From: Theristus sp. LFF4_11
Taxonomy: Eukaryota > Nematoda > Chromadorea > Monhysterida > Xyalidae
NCBI GenBank assembly: GCA_030248135.1
Contig: JASANC010005263.1
Coordinates: 30,315-94,314 of the forward strand
Direction of reading: 5' to 3'
DNA: 64,000 nt
Both the position numbers and the translations under genes were made by a program. This document shows, one piece after another, positions 23,299 through 52,200 of the stretch. Under the pieces are notes generated by a model. It was not told the origin of the DNA and made no database searches. It worked only from the letters and a program-made list of their open reading frames with translations. How positions within the stretch are numbered: position 1 is the stretch's first letter; the number at the start of each line of letters is the position of its first letter.

Positions 23299-24576
23299 AT
23301 GCCAACAGTTCCCACCGATCAACAACTTTATGAACTACAGAATTCAGGCGGTTTGTTTCGGGGAGATTTTTATGAGAACCCACAAGTGAGATTCCCCTTT
23401 TCGTTCTGAAACTCATGAAAAAAATAACACAACTGTCATTCGAAATGTTTTCATATATTTTGCAGATTTACTAGACAGATGTTACAGATGATGGCAGTTT
23501 TGGATTTACTGACAGTTTTCAGACTCCACCAAGCTGTCATTGCAAGCGCCGCCGCCACAATCGAAGACCGCAGTAGTGCATTCGATGTCTGACGAGTCTG
23601 GGTCACAGCGGAGTAGTGCGTCAGAGGCGAAGTCAAACGATCCCGCGGAAGACACTGTTGGTGAAAAAAGTGCTTTTATAAACTAATAAGACAGCGTGAC
23701 GCACTTTATAAAAAAAACTGTGGAAATCAACTAAAAGACTGATGTTTTTGCTGGTAAAACTATAATATCTAGATAACTAAGACAAAATGTCACCAACCAC
23801 CGCAATGCCCGGTGTCCGTCGAAAAACATCCGGATAAAAGTCGGTCCAAAAAGCCGGATTCGGATTGCAGCCGATGCCGTCGCCCGCCTACCTCGCCTAT
23901 CAACGGGAGGCTGCTCTCGACGAGAAACGACGGAGACGAAAAAGGAAACTGATTGCATTCGGCGTTGTCGTTGTGGTCGCGCTGTTGGTGATCGGTGTCA
24001 GCATTGCTGTGCTCATGGTTCAGGTATTGATTTGTTTTTGATTTTTTAAGATAATTTTCAATCTTGTCAAAAAATTTTAACGAAAACTTTCATTGCGAGG
24101 GAATGCGAGAAAATATCAGAAGAAGCGAAACGAAAATATCGGAGATCATGCGCTGATGATTTTTGCACACGCCAGGGCCAGACATTGAAAAAGATGTTGA
24201 TATGGGTGTTCAAAAACTGTTTTTGTTGCAAATTTAGTTGCAATATTAGCTTCTGCACGTTTGTGAACATTTGAGGACGAGGGTAGAGAGTTGTTGCCCG
24301 TGCCCTCATAATCGCCAAGAATGAATATTTGAAAATACCGACTGGCGTTCATGAACGCCGATCAAACAAAACGCCAGATCCGTTTTGTTGAACACTCTTT
24401 GAACACACGGGCCAGTTTACCTCAGCGCGGCAAAGCGATTTTCATTGCAGATCGTTGACGTTAATAACGAAACCGTTGACGACGAGCCTGCAAGAACGGA
24501 CAAACGAACCAATGTCCAAAATCAAAATCTAAAAAAACCGCACCAAACGATCGCCGCCGTTTCGGAACGAAATTGA
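23299..24576 (+). CDS. Small single-pass membrane protein of unknown function, 4 exons
   Basis: Exons 23299-23385, 23516-23660, 23854-24023 and 24451-24576 join in phase to 175 residues. It starts MPTVPTDQQLYELQNSGG. Exon 2 is Ser-rich (SDESGSQRSSAS). Exon 3 carries a basic block KRRRRKRK directly before one strong helix (residues ~110-132, LIAFGVVVVVALLVIG). Exon 4 encodes an acidic then polar tail ending VSERN. The basic block before the helix predicts a cytoplasmic N-terminus (type II). I recognise no family. The GC-rich coding, donors GTGAGA, GTGAAA and GTATTG and matching phases support it. The exon 3 acceptor is uncertain (after CAAAAAG at 23853, which fits phase, or after TTGCAG at 23870, which does not). 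Confidence 0.6.
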
Positions 24577-24857
24577 AAGTCGGACACTATTTCACAAAGC
24601 TCACTTTGGAATGTTTAAAAAGAGTTGCTTTTACCCATGAAGCTGTTTACCCATCTATGAGTCTGCATTGAGTCTCCAGACCAAAATAAAATATAATAAT
24701 ACTCTGCTATCTTTTGGTTCCGAGTCTCAATGGGTTTCCAAGAAGGGAGTGGAAAACGTTTCCCATGGATTAAACAGAATCATGGGGTGGGGCACCTGCT
24801 TTTTAGCCCGCCCCCTTGACTAACTATGTGGCACTTTTGTCTCTTTTTTACCGATTT

Positions 24858-25950
24858 CTGTTGTTCTACGGGGAGGGGGGCTGGGGGCTGGGGGGCCGGT
24901 GTCACGATTTTATTTCCCCGTGTTTTTATTTCCCCGTCCGGGGATTTTACCATGGTGCTAAATCCCCGTACGGGGAATGGACTATGGTGTTAATTCCCCG
25001 TAGCCGTTTTAAAAACCCCGTATGCAGTATTTCCAAATCCAGCTGAATACAGGCTGTCACATGCCCACAATACAACGCGAATCCGTGTGCGGTGCAGTGC
25101 AAATCGTAATATGCATTTTATTCACATGCAGAAATAAGAGGAAATGGAGCACACTTGAGGAAATAAATTTGTCACGTGTGCAAAGTGAGGAGCACATGTG
25201 CAATTCGAACAACACAAAAAGCAGTGTTGTTTTTGGGGAAAAAACAAAAGTAAAACACTTTTGAATAAATAGCATAGAACAAAACAACAACAACGCAAAT
25301 TGTATAAATCGAGCAACAATACATGAAATTCAACAGTTTTTGAAGCACAGAAATCATAAATTGGGGGTGCAAGAAGAAGACAGAAAACCAATAATCACGC
25401 GTGAATAAGAGTGAAACCGTTCGGCGGCTTTTGCCTGCCTACTGAATTGAAGTGCACTTTTAGAACCAAAAAGTAAAACAAAAACACGTTTGAAAATGTT
25501 CAATGAGTGAAAACAATCCAGCAGAGCAAACGAAACAAAATTGACAGAGAAAAATTTACGTAATTCACACGATACGTGTTTTTCTCTTTGCGTCCACTTT
25601 GTTCTCTTTATTTCACATTATTGTTGAAGTGATATTTGTGATACGTTACCATTAGCACCGCACACGGATTCGCGTTGTATGGTGGGCATGTGACAGCCTG
25701 TATTCAGCTGGATTTGGAAATATTGCATACGGGGTTTTTAAAACGGCTACGGGGAATTAACACCATGGTCCATTCCCCGTACGGGAATTTAGCACCATGG
25801 TTAAATCCCCGGACGGGGAAATAAAAACACGGGGAAATAAAATCGTGACACCGGCCCCCAAAAAATTTCAAATCTATCTCTATCAGACAGATTTTTTCGG
25901 CTCAGCTATTATCCATCTAAAAAAAATCTAAAAAAAGGTACTGCTATTAA
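24858..25950. mobile_element. hAT-like G-rich element (26738 family), split by a nested insertion
   Basis: Left remnant 24858-24890 (TTGTTCTACGGGGAGGGG) and right remnant 25855-25950 (CCCCCAAAAAATTTC, CTATCTCTATCAGACAG, TCGGCTCAGCTATTATC) match the two sides of the start of the 26738 element. The 24890-25858 element sits between them. Confidence 0.5.
24890..25858. mobile_element. Long-TIR (about 200 bp) non-autonomous DNA element
   Basis: The left arm starts GGGGCCGGTGTCACGATTTT and runs to about 25100; the right arm (about 25655-25858) is its inverse ending AAAATCGTGACACCGGCCCC. Both arms carry repeated TTTCCCCGTG and GGGGAAT blocks and GGCATGTGACAGCCTG. The ~550-bp centre has no transposase frame. 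It could be Mutator-like or a foldback element; no clear target duplication was found. Confidence 0.7.
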
Positions 25951-26512
25951 AAGTGCTTTTTTTGATTTTTGATTCAGAGGTTGCTTGCTCCAATGAGGGT
26001 TGGCCTGCTTTATTAAAAACCGCTCCAGATAAACCACGCCCTGTCAAAAACCACGCCCTAAAGCCTAATTCAAAGCTAAACAATATCCTGACCTAATCCT
26101 AACCTAAGCCAAGCCTTTTCAAGAAGGAAGATGTCAGAACAATTGCGTTTTGAACAGGTTCTTGTTGGGGCCGGAGCGTGTGCAGGCGCGCTAGTGGATC
26201 ATGAGCATGAGCATGCCGATGCCGCGTGCGCGTGCGCTTTAGTAATGAAGCTTTAGGAAAATGGTTCTTCTGAAGGTAGCAGACAAATGGTAATTAGAAA
26301 GAAGAAAGAAGAAAAGACAGGAAAAGAAAAGGCTTCGCTTGTGATTGTGATATGCTGGAGATTCCATTTTTTTTTGTGTTTGGTTTGGACGGTTTCTGGT
26401 TTCTCTGCAGGACAACCGTGAAAAATACAAAAGTGAATAAAAGCTGTAAAAATCTTTTTTGTCTGATGTGACCCCCGACCCGATTGAATAAATTGGATCC
26501 AAGAAAAGAAAC

Positions 26513-44017
<17,505 letters not shown>

Positions 44018-46250
44018 TGACGAGACGAAACGAGACCGATTTTTCATTTTTTTGCAATTGAACCAGACTTCTCTTTCTTTCTTCGTTGCTGGAGACCGTT
44101 CACTGTTTTTTTTCTTGTGGCTGAAATGTTGCACAGTTCGCAGACAAACACACTGGCACAGCACACTCGCATAGAGGCTGTCGTTGATGACTCTGTGCGA
44201 GTTTCAGGTGTGAAAAACGGTGACGCACTTTGGATGTTTGCTTTTTTGTTGGCTCCGTGTTCACGAAGCTGCGTATTTTTTTCAAAAATGATAACTCCTG
44301 AAATCTTTATCTCTTTCAATCGGTGATTGGCCTATCAGCCTGGGAAGCACTTTTTTGGATTTTGCGTTTTTCGGTGCAATTTTGCGAGCTAGATAAGCAG
44401 TTTTTCCCTTCGGATTATAACAAAGTTGGTTTTTTGTTAGCTATTTTCGTTGTATCCTTTTTCGATCCGTCTCTAAAAGTAAGTTGGTATTTTGTGTTCT
44501 TTTTTTGTACATTGCCATATCGAAATTTTCTCACAAACACCCATGAAGCTATTTTTGCAAAAAACCGACATTAATAGATCCGACCCGGCAGGCGTTTTTA
44601 GGACAAAATACTTTCTGTTTCGCACGATTGTTATCTTGTTGGTGATGTTTAGTTTTTTTATTTTTTGTTGGCTTATCTCTAAATTCAGTTTGCGTTAAAA
44701 AGTTAAATATGTTAGAGAGCACTCTAGGGTTGCAGTGACCTTTTTGCAAAGCGGAGACCACATTTTTGTGAAGGACAAAGATTTAGGTGCAATTTTTACA
44801 CTGTTTTTTGTTTCTTGTTTTTTCTTGTCTGACTCCAGATGGCATGACTGAGAATTCTGTACCAGTTGATCAATGTTTACAAAAAAATCCATTTTTGCAA
44901 CCAAGTTAGAGAATTTTCTTTTGAATTCGCTTCTGTTAAAGATTTTCATGTATGCAGTTCATTTACTGTATTCCTTCTGCAAACCGCTGAAACGGTGTGC
45001 TGGGTGTTGAAACCAACTAATAGCGTTCGACTGTTGCAGAAAATCGTGCAGATTTATTACTAAACCTGTGTCTTTTTCATCCGTTATGTTTATCTTGGTT
45101 GTGCGACTTTCTGATATCACGGATAAAAATTGTATGATAAAATTTTTTTTCGCACGATTCTAAAGTTTGAAATGTTACCCAACAGTCAACACAGTGGCTT
45201 TTATGGTCAAACACAGATTTTCCTGTATGCAACTGTCTGTTCGGTTACGAACACGTAAGAACATGTTTGATCGTAGCTTGCTGCTCTATGCTTACTCATG
45301 TGCTTATTCCCCATTCATGAAAAACAGCACTTTTTTGTTTGCCCTGGCACAATGTACAAGACGTTTATGAGTTGAAGGTTTCGTGATTGTTAGCATTGAT
45401 ATGTTTTATAGCGGAAAGCGATTTGTAAAAAAAAATTATGAAACCCGTGTCTGACCGAAAAAAAATGGTTGCGTTTTATCGTTCAGGTTTTTATTACTAA
45501 AAGAGTCTGTTTTTTATCATCCATTCACGTTTTATTATTGAAACCGATGGATTTTTGAACCAGATTACATGGCGATTTTCATTTTTTTCAGCCTTTACTT
45601 TGAGTTGTTGGGTTTCAGTGAATTTTTTGTCCTGTGCTATGTGATACCTATTTCTAGATTGGAAATTTAAAATTGTTCATGCTACATGCGGAAATGATTG
45701 ATTTTAATTGTTTTTCCATGGTTAATTTTATTGCGTGTTTCATGTTTGCTCCATTGTCTAAGTTTGGTGGGCTGTTTGTTGACGTTTTATCAAAGCGAAA
45801 AATTGCTATTTCCATCTATAATTTTTTTGTTTTTTTGGATTCTCTGTGTGAGGAAAGGTGAGAAAAAAGGATGTTTTTTTAACCCAGCTACTTTTTATAC
45901 CAGATCTATTTATTATCATTTTTATTTCATGGTCATATGAATATGAAAACATGTTTTGGATAAACGTTTCCAAATTGTTGGATGGTTGGAAATTATTTTC
46001 ATCGTTATTCCAGTGATCAAAACCTTGTTCACGCATCAATTCAGTTTGATGTTATCTTGCTTTTATTTATAGTTTTCCGAACACCCAAAACAAGAATTGG
46101 CGAGATTCAAACAATACGTCCAATCAGTATGCCCCTGTTTGGCACCGATTTTACCAATTCTTTTTTCTCAGCCCCGCATCATAAACAGCGGGTAAAATAA
46201 TTTGACCAAAAGAGAGCGAATTTGCACAGTCCTTTTCCATTTTGCAACAG
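44018..46250. other. T-rich spacer between AP-1 gamma and GBA2
   Basis: About 2.2 kb, strongly T-rich on the plus strand, with the 3' flank of AP-1 gamma and the promoter or 5' UTR introns of GBA2. Open frames are Phe/Leu-rich compositional shadows. No repeat family identified. Confidence 0.5.
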
Positions 46251-49200
46251 ATGGCGCATGTACCCGTGCCGGAGTGCGGCTGGAAGGCACGCGGAGACCG
46301 TAAAGTGCGCGACCGTAGAAGGCCGTTCAATCGACCGTCAATTCGTCAGACCATCGATGCGCTGCCGTTTGTGTTTCGGTGCGGTAATGTTTTTTGGTTG
46401 TTTCTCAGTATTTTCTCTCGTGAGAGCTCGCAGGGTACCGAGGCAGACTTTAATTGGTCTCGACACGATCTGTGCCCGTTTATAAGTCGTCAAGAGGAGA
46501 TTCTTGCGGAAAGTGCTGCTTCGAACATTTTCAAGCAACCTCACCCAAGTTTAGGTGATAAATAAATACAGCACGCCCGAATTTTCCCTGCGTTTGTGAG
46601 TGAGCGCTTTTTTTTGTTTTGAACTTGCTTGAATCAACCGTGTTCTGAAACTTTTTCAGCTACTTCAAATACTACTGCCGTAATTACCGTGACCGCGACA
46701 AATTGTTCATCAACTCGTTCAGTCCGTTCAAGCATAATCCGTTTTATGGTTGGTTTTCCGACACGTTTCAGAGGCACCTTAGCTGTTCAACAGCAAAATG
46801 CCTTTCTACCATTCGTTGTTTTAGCCTCTTGAGATTGACTAACGTTCGTATATTATGCTTTCAATCAGTTTTATTGGGCGCGAAATTCAAGAGTACCAAC
46901 ATGGGACCGCTGTACGATAGCCAATCACTGAAATCAAACGGATGAAAATAGAAAAAACACACACGTTCACACAGGAGTTCCATGCGGTGGTATTGGCTGT
47001 GGCTCAATTGGAACGGACTATAGAGGGGATTTCTGTAAGTTTGCGCTGCGTCCGGGCGTGGTCGAGCATCATTTGAAACGGGTGCCGGGCGACAATGTGA
47101 GTTCAAGGCAAATGTTAATTCTGGGGCTTATCTAGGAAAAATAGTCAGTGAATTACTGCGGTCCGAGTACAAATTACTATGGTAACAAGTAGAAGGTTTT
47201 GTTGGGCTTGGACCTAGGCAGTCAAGGACGAACTCCAAAAAACATACAATCGCACTAAATCCACGGCGTTATTTTGCTCGGAATATTCGTCGACTCTGTA
47301 GCGAAAGTGACAGTATTTGCTAGCTTGTGCTTTTCTGCTATTCTGGTTGTGTGGATCAATACGTTATTGTGAGACGGAAAAACCGAAAATGAAGAGCGCT
47401 CCTCATAAGTGGGCTACAAAATTGACGAAAAACGTCTTTCCATTAAAGTCGGCATGAAAAAAGAACGTCGTTTCGGGAAAAAGGCGTGTTTCAATGTTCA
47501 TGTTTGCTCAAACCAAAAACTGGTGCAAAAAAACCGGCAACATTCCGCGCAGTTCATCGTGACCGTGCGCCGCGGCGACGTGACGATCTACCAGAAAGTG
47601 CTGTGCTCGGCGCATCGGCGTCGCTGCTTCGGCGCGCTGTCGGCGTGGGACCGCTCGTTTCCGGCGAACCGCATCGCCTACACCGGCCTCTACCCGAGGG
47701 CCTGGACCGAGTACGACATACCCGAGTGTTCGCTCCGTTTGACCAGACGGCAGATATCGCCCGTCATACCGAATGACTATAGTGTACGTGGAGGAGTCAG
47801 TTTGTATTACGCTGGTGTCTTGTCGAGGCGCTTTTTGCGTGCTCGATTTGTTCGTTGTGTGTTGGGTAAAAACGGCTTCCTTCTCAGCGTTTTTCAAATT
47901 TTTTTTCGCTGTTTGATTGGTTGCAAGAAATGAGTGTATGGGTCTCCGTACTAAATGCTCTTTATGCAGTTTTATCGGAGATTTCTGCTTGTTGCAAAAG
48001 AAAATAGATAGATCGAATGGGCGTAGATATTACACTTCAAGTAGCGAGAGGGTGGCGATTTAGTGGACTGAAGAACCAACCGGAGGAAGATTACAGAGAA
48101 AAGATCACAAAGATCACATTGTTTTGCAGAACCAGACATAATTACAGCTATTAACAATTTTTAGGTTCTGCGACTGAATGCATGTGCAGACGTGAAAACG
48201 AAACTAGTTTTAATTTTTATGCGGCAATTCAAAATCGCCCAAGCGACTCGGCTCTATTTAGGGGACTCGGATTACTTCGCAAATTTTGAATTCGCGTGTC
48301 ATGCATGAAACTGTTCACCTATGTATGCGTGCATCGAGTCTCGGAACCAATATAAAAGATCATAGGTAATTACGAATAATCGAATCATCAGCAGCGTTCA
48401 TCATTCAGGACGCGAGTCTGCCGGTGTGCGTGTTCGTGTGGACGGTGGAGCACACGGGCGTAGTGGCCGGCGACGACGAGCCGCTCGACGTTTGCATCAC
48501 ATTCACTTGGCGCAGTCATACGAACGCGAAAACCGTGAAAAACAACGGCGCACGCTCGAAATGCGCTAGCGGCGGCGGTGCCTCCACGTCCACCGCTGTT
48601 GGTCGGTCGCAGTTATTTTTTCTCTGGGAATGCTGAGTTTTTTGATAATGCTGATTGCTTCGTTCGGCTGGGCTTTGGCAATGATTGCTTGGTTGGCTGG
48701 GGTTGTTTCAAACTGTTTGAAAATGAACAGGACTTTTCTTGTTGTTGACAGAGAAATTCACGTCAAGACATTTTTCTAGTAATATAGCCGAGTTCCTGAA
48801 CGTCTTCCTTCCCTGCCCGATTAACCGCATGGTGTAACTCGGTGCGGCTGCCACAAATTCGCCCATTTCCGCAATCGCAAAATATGCCCGCAGCGATTTG
48901 CGGCACTTTCGTGAACGGGTTCACAGCGATTTCGCCCGCGTGTTAGGGACGGCCACGGTCTCCCACTACCATAATCACACCCAAACCCCACAAAAAAGTT
49001 CATTTTGTTCAAGGTTCTACGGGTCCATGTTCGTCAGCTCTGTTCGACAGCGACAGCTCCAGTCGTGGCGTCATGTTGTCGCATACAATCGATTCGATGC
49101 AGTGCACGTTCGGAATTGCCGCCAAAGTGCAGGTAGTATTTCGTTTTTTTTCATTACGGTTTTTCGCGCCCGTTGAAAGTGTGTAGCCCATTTCCATCCA

Positions 49201-52200
49201 GACCCAACTGGCGAGCTGATTGGTGGTTTTGGGAATCGGTTTTTGTTTAGAAGAGTCGCGTGGCTAGACGGATAGAATAGAGATCACAAATTCACAGGGA
49301 TTCGCGTGGCTGAATCACAAATTCAAATCTGAAATGAATCACAAATTCAAATCACAAATTAATCAAATTCAAATCACAAATGAATCACAAATTCACAGCG
49401 ATTCATAGTTGTATAAACTGATGTTTTGCCATATTTCGACAAACAATTCTCGCTTCACTGTTCATCAAAGGTAGCGAATCAGTTGCTGTACGTGCACACG
49501 TGACAAGTGTTCCATTTCGAGTGTTATTTCTCTCTCTAGAATCATCAACGATTGACCCGATGTCTGAAGTTCGATCCGACCTCGAACGGCCGCGAACTCT
49601 GGGACGACTTACACAGCAATGGCGTTGTGTCTCTCGTTTACGGTAAAACAAAAGTTGAGGAGTGTTCGTTCATTGGTTGGATCATGTGTCTGGGCTGCGC
49701 ATAACATTCATGCTGAAGCGTCACCGTCACCTTCACGTGCATTTCTACACTTTGCGTTCATCAAGTGTCCCAGAGCACGCGCTCATTCACGTGGCTGTCA
49801 AGTACTACAGTAAATGATGCTTCGACGTGAATGCGCTGTTATTCAACCAAAATCGCGAACCTGGCGATTTTGGTCCATCCGTACTAAAATGTGTCATTCG
49901 TTGCCGTCACGGTGTGGTCACACCAATCAGCCATGTCTGGTGTGTGGAGCAAAATGATTCGACCGACTATTGTGGATGTATTCAAACGTGTCCGGACTAA
50001 AATGACGTCATTTGTTTTAAAAACGCTCGTTCGTCAAAGTACAGGCACTAAAATGTCAGTTTGATGTGACTGATTCGACATTCACCATTTGTTTGCGGGA
50101 AGAAACCGGCTAAACGGAAAATCTGGTTTGCTGTGAACGGCAAGCGCATGTTTGGCGGCGCATGACGTCATTTCAGTGGGACACGTTTAAAAAAATAGGT
50201 CATACCTTGAGACGTACGAATGCAGCGTCGAACGCCGGTTGCCCTTCACAGCTCGATAATGCAGATGTTCGCGCGATTCATCGCACGCAATTCATTCATC
50301 GTAATGTACGCTTCTGTTTTCTGTCTTTTCCGCAGGCAACGCCGATGACACGACGGAGGCGCAGTGGCACCTGGGCGTCGCCGTGTGCGTGCAGACGCGC
50401 GTGCAGCCGAACCGGAGCGAGCACGTCGAGATGGCACTCTGCTGGGACATGCCGGTCGTGCAGTTCGGCACTGCGATGCGCGCCTATAAACGGTCGGTGG
50501 CGCAGTGTTCATTCGCTGCTATCGTGGTTTGGTTTTTGTTGATTCTGCCTCTATTCGAGATTGAAACGTAAGTTTTCTTTCTACGTCTGCAGATTCATTG
50601 AGTTGTAGAACGATAAAAACCAATGAAAAAAATCGATACTATCACGCTGTGTCCGCCGCATTTGCGACCACTGAACCCTCGTGGCCTGGTGGTAGTGCGT
50701 TAGACTACAGTCTGTGCGCTCGGGGGATCGAGACCCGCCGAGGGGTGTATAGGCACTTAATGACAGAGAAAACTCGATGGGCGCCCTACTCAATGGCGTT
50801 CCGTACGCTTCTCTGGGTTAGCCCTGGCTAAAAACATTGCCTAATAATCCCAACAACCACTGAACGCCACACCATTTTGCAGTCGTTACACGCGTTTCGT
50901 GGGTGCCGACGGCGCTGCAGCCGAACGCCTCTGCACGTACGCGCTCGAGTGCTACGCCAGCTGGGAGCAACGCATCAACGAGTGGCAGCGGCCCGTGCTC
51001 GTGCATCCGTGAGCGCTCTGCTTTGTGTTGATTGTTGATGTTGATGTTGTTGATTGTTGTTGTGCTTTTGTTTGGCGGCACGATTCATGCCGCAATGATC
51101 ATAAGTGCGTTGAGTAAACGGGTCAGCAGCACCAACGAGTCAGGGTTGTGGCTTGCACCGGTTTTTTAGCGTTATGCCAGTCGATATGTTTGGTGAGCAT
51201 TTTCATTGCGAAGGCCGCTGATGCGCTATAGTAGCTCGTGTATTGTTGTGCAAACGATTTTGTTCATGTGCGATATCATGATGCCTGCAACAACCAGCTG
51301 CCCATACCGTGAGCGTAATTTCGTTTTGAGTTTGGTTGGACACTTTCGTGAGCGCAAGATCGTGTCGGCATCCAAAAAAACCACACTGTACAGTTTGAAA
51401 TAATTGGACGCTAAAATCGCACAGCGCTGCCGTGTTTCGTTGTCGGAATGGTTTTCCGTGCACACGTCATGGTGCATTGTTGTTGTGCATTGCAGCTGCC
51501 TGCCAAAGTGGTTCAAAAGTGCCCTATTCAACGAGCTGTATTTGGTGACGGACGGCGGATCGATTTGGGTGGAGTATGACGCCGGTTGGCGCGAGCAAGA
51601 GGAGCAGCTCAGCGACTACTCGGAGCAGATCTTCGGCGAGTACGGTCGCTTCGCGTATCTCGAGTGTGCGTTTTTTTAAATTGTAGTTTTTTTTGTCTGA
51701 GTGTCCCTTTGGTATCGACGGGCGTCATTGATTTTCCAGCAAAACACTTCTTGCTGAGAATTATTCAAATTCGAAAATCTGCAACGTTTTTGTACAGTTT
51801 TGATCATGCGATTTAAGATCGGCTTTTTGAGAATACCGTCCCACCCCTCCCACCTCTAGGCACTAGAATGCAAAGTTTCTCCAATTTAGACAAATCATAC
51901 ATCATTCTGACCGTCTTGACGCGCTGATTCCGAAAATCACATTTATTTTTTGATTCAAAGTTATTTAGGGCCCAAAAATGGCCAAAAACCGTTTTTTCGG
52001 GGCCTTTTCAAAAAATAGTGTTTTTTCAGCTTTTTAATAAAGCTACGACAAAACTAAAAAACCATTCGATTTGCCTTGATCTGCTGAACATTTTTTGTCA
52101 ATATATTGTGCCCTAAAAATAAAGTTTAAAACGTGAATTTTTAAAAAAACTAATTTTGAAGTCAGTTTTTTTATTTTTTTCGGGTCTTCAGAACCGTTTT

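Larger units (their letters stand above)
24577..26512. other. Spacer between the small membrane-protein gene and AP-1 gamma
   Basis: It contains a fragment of the short-TIR MITE family (about 24640-24735), including a candidate AATAAA at 24685-24690, and a G/C-rich hAT-like element interrupted by a 200-bp-TIR element. The last 500 bases before the AP-1 gamma start have no recognisable gene. Confidence 0.5.
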
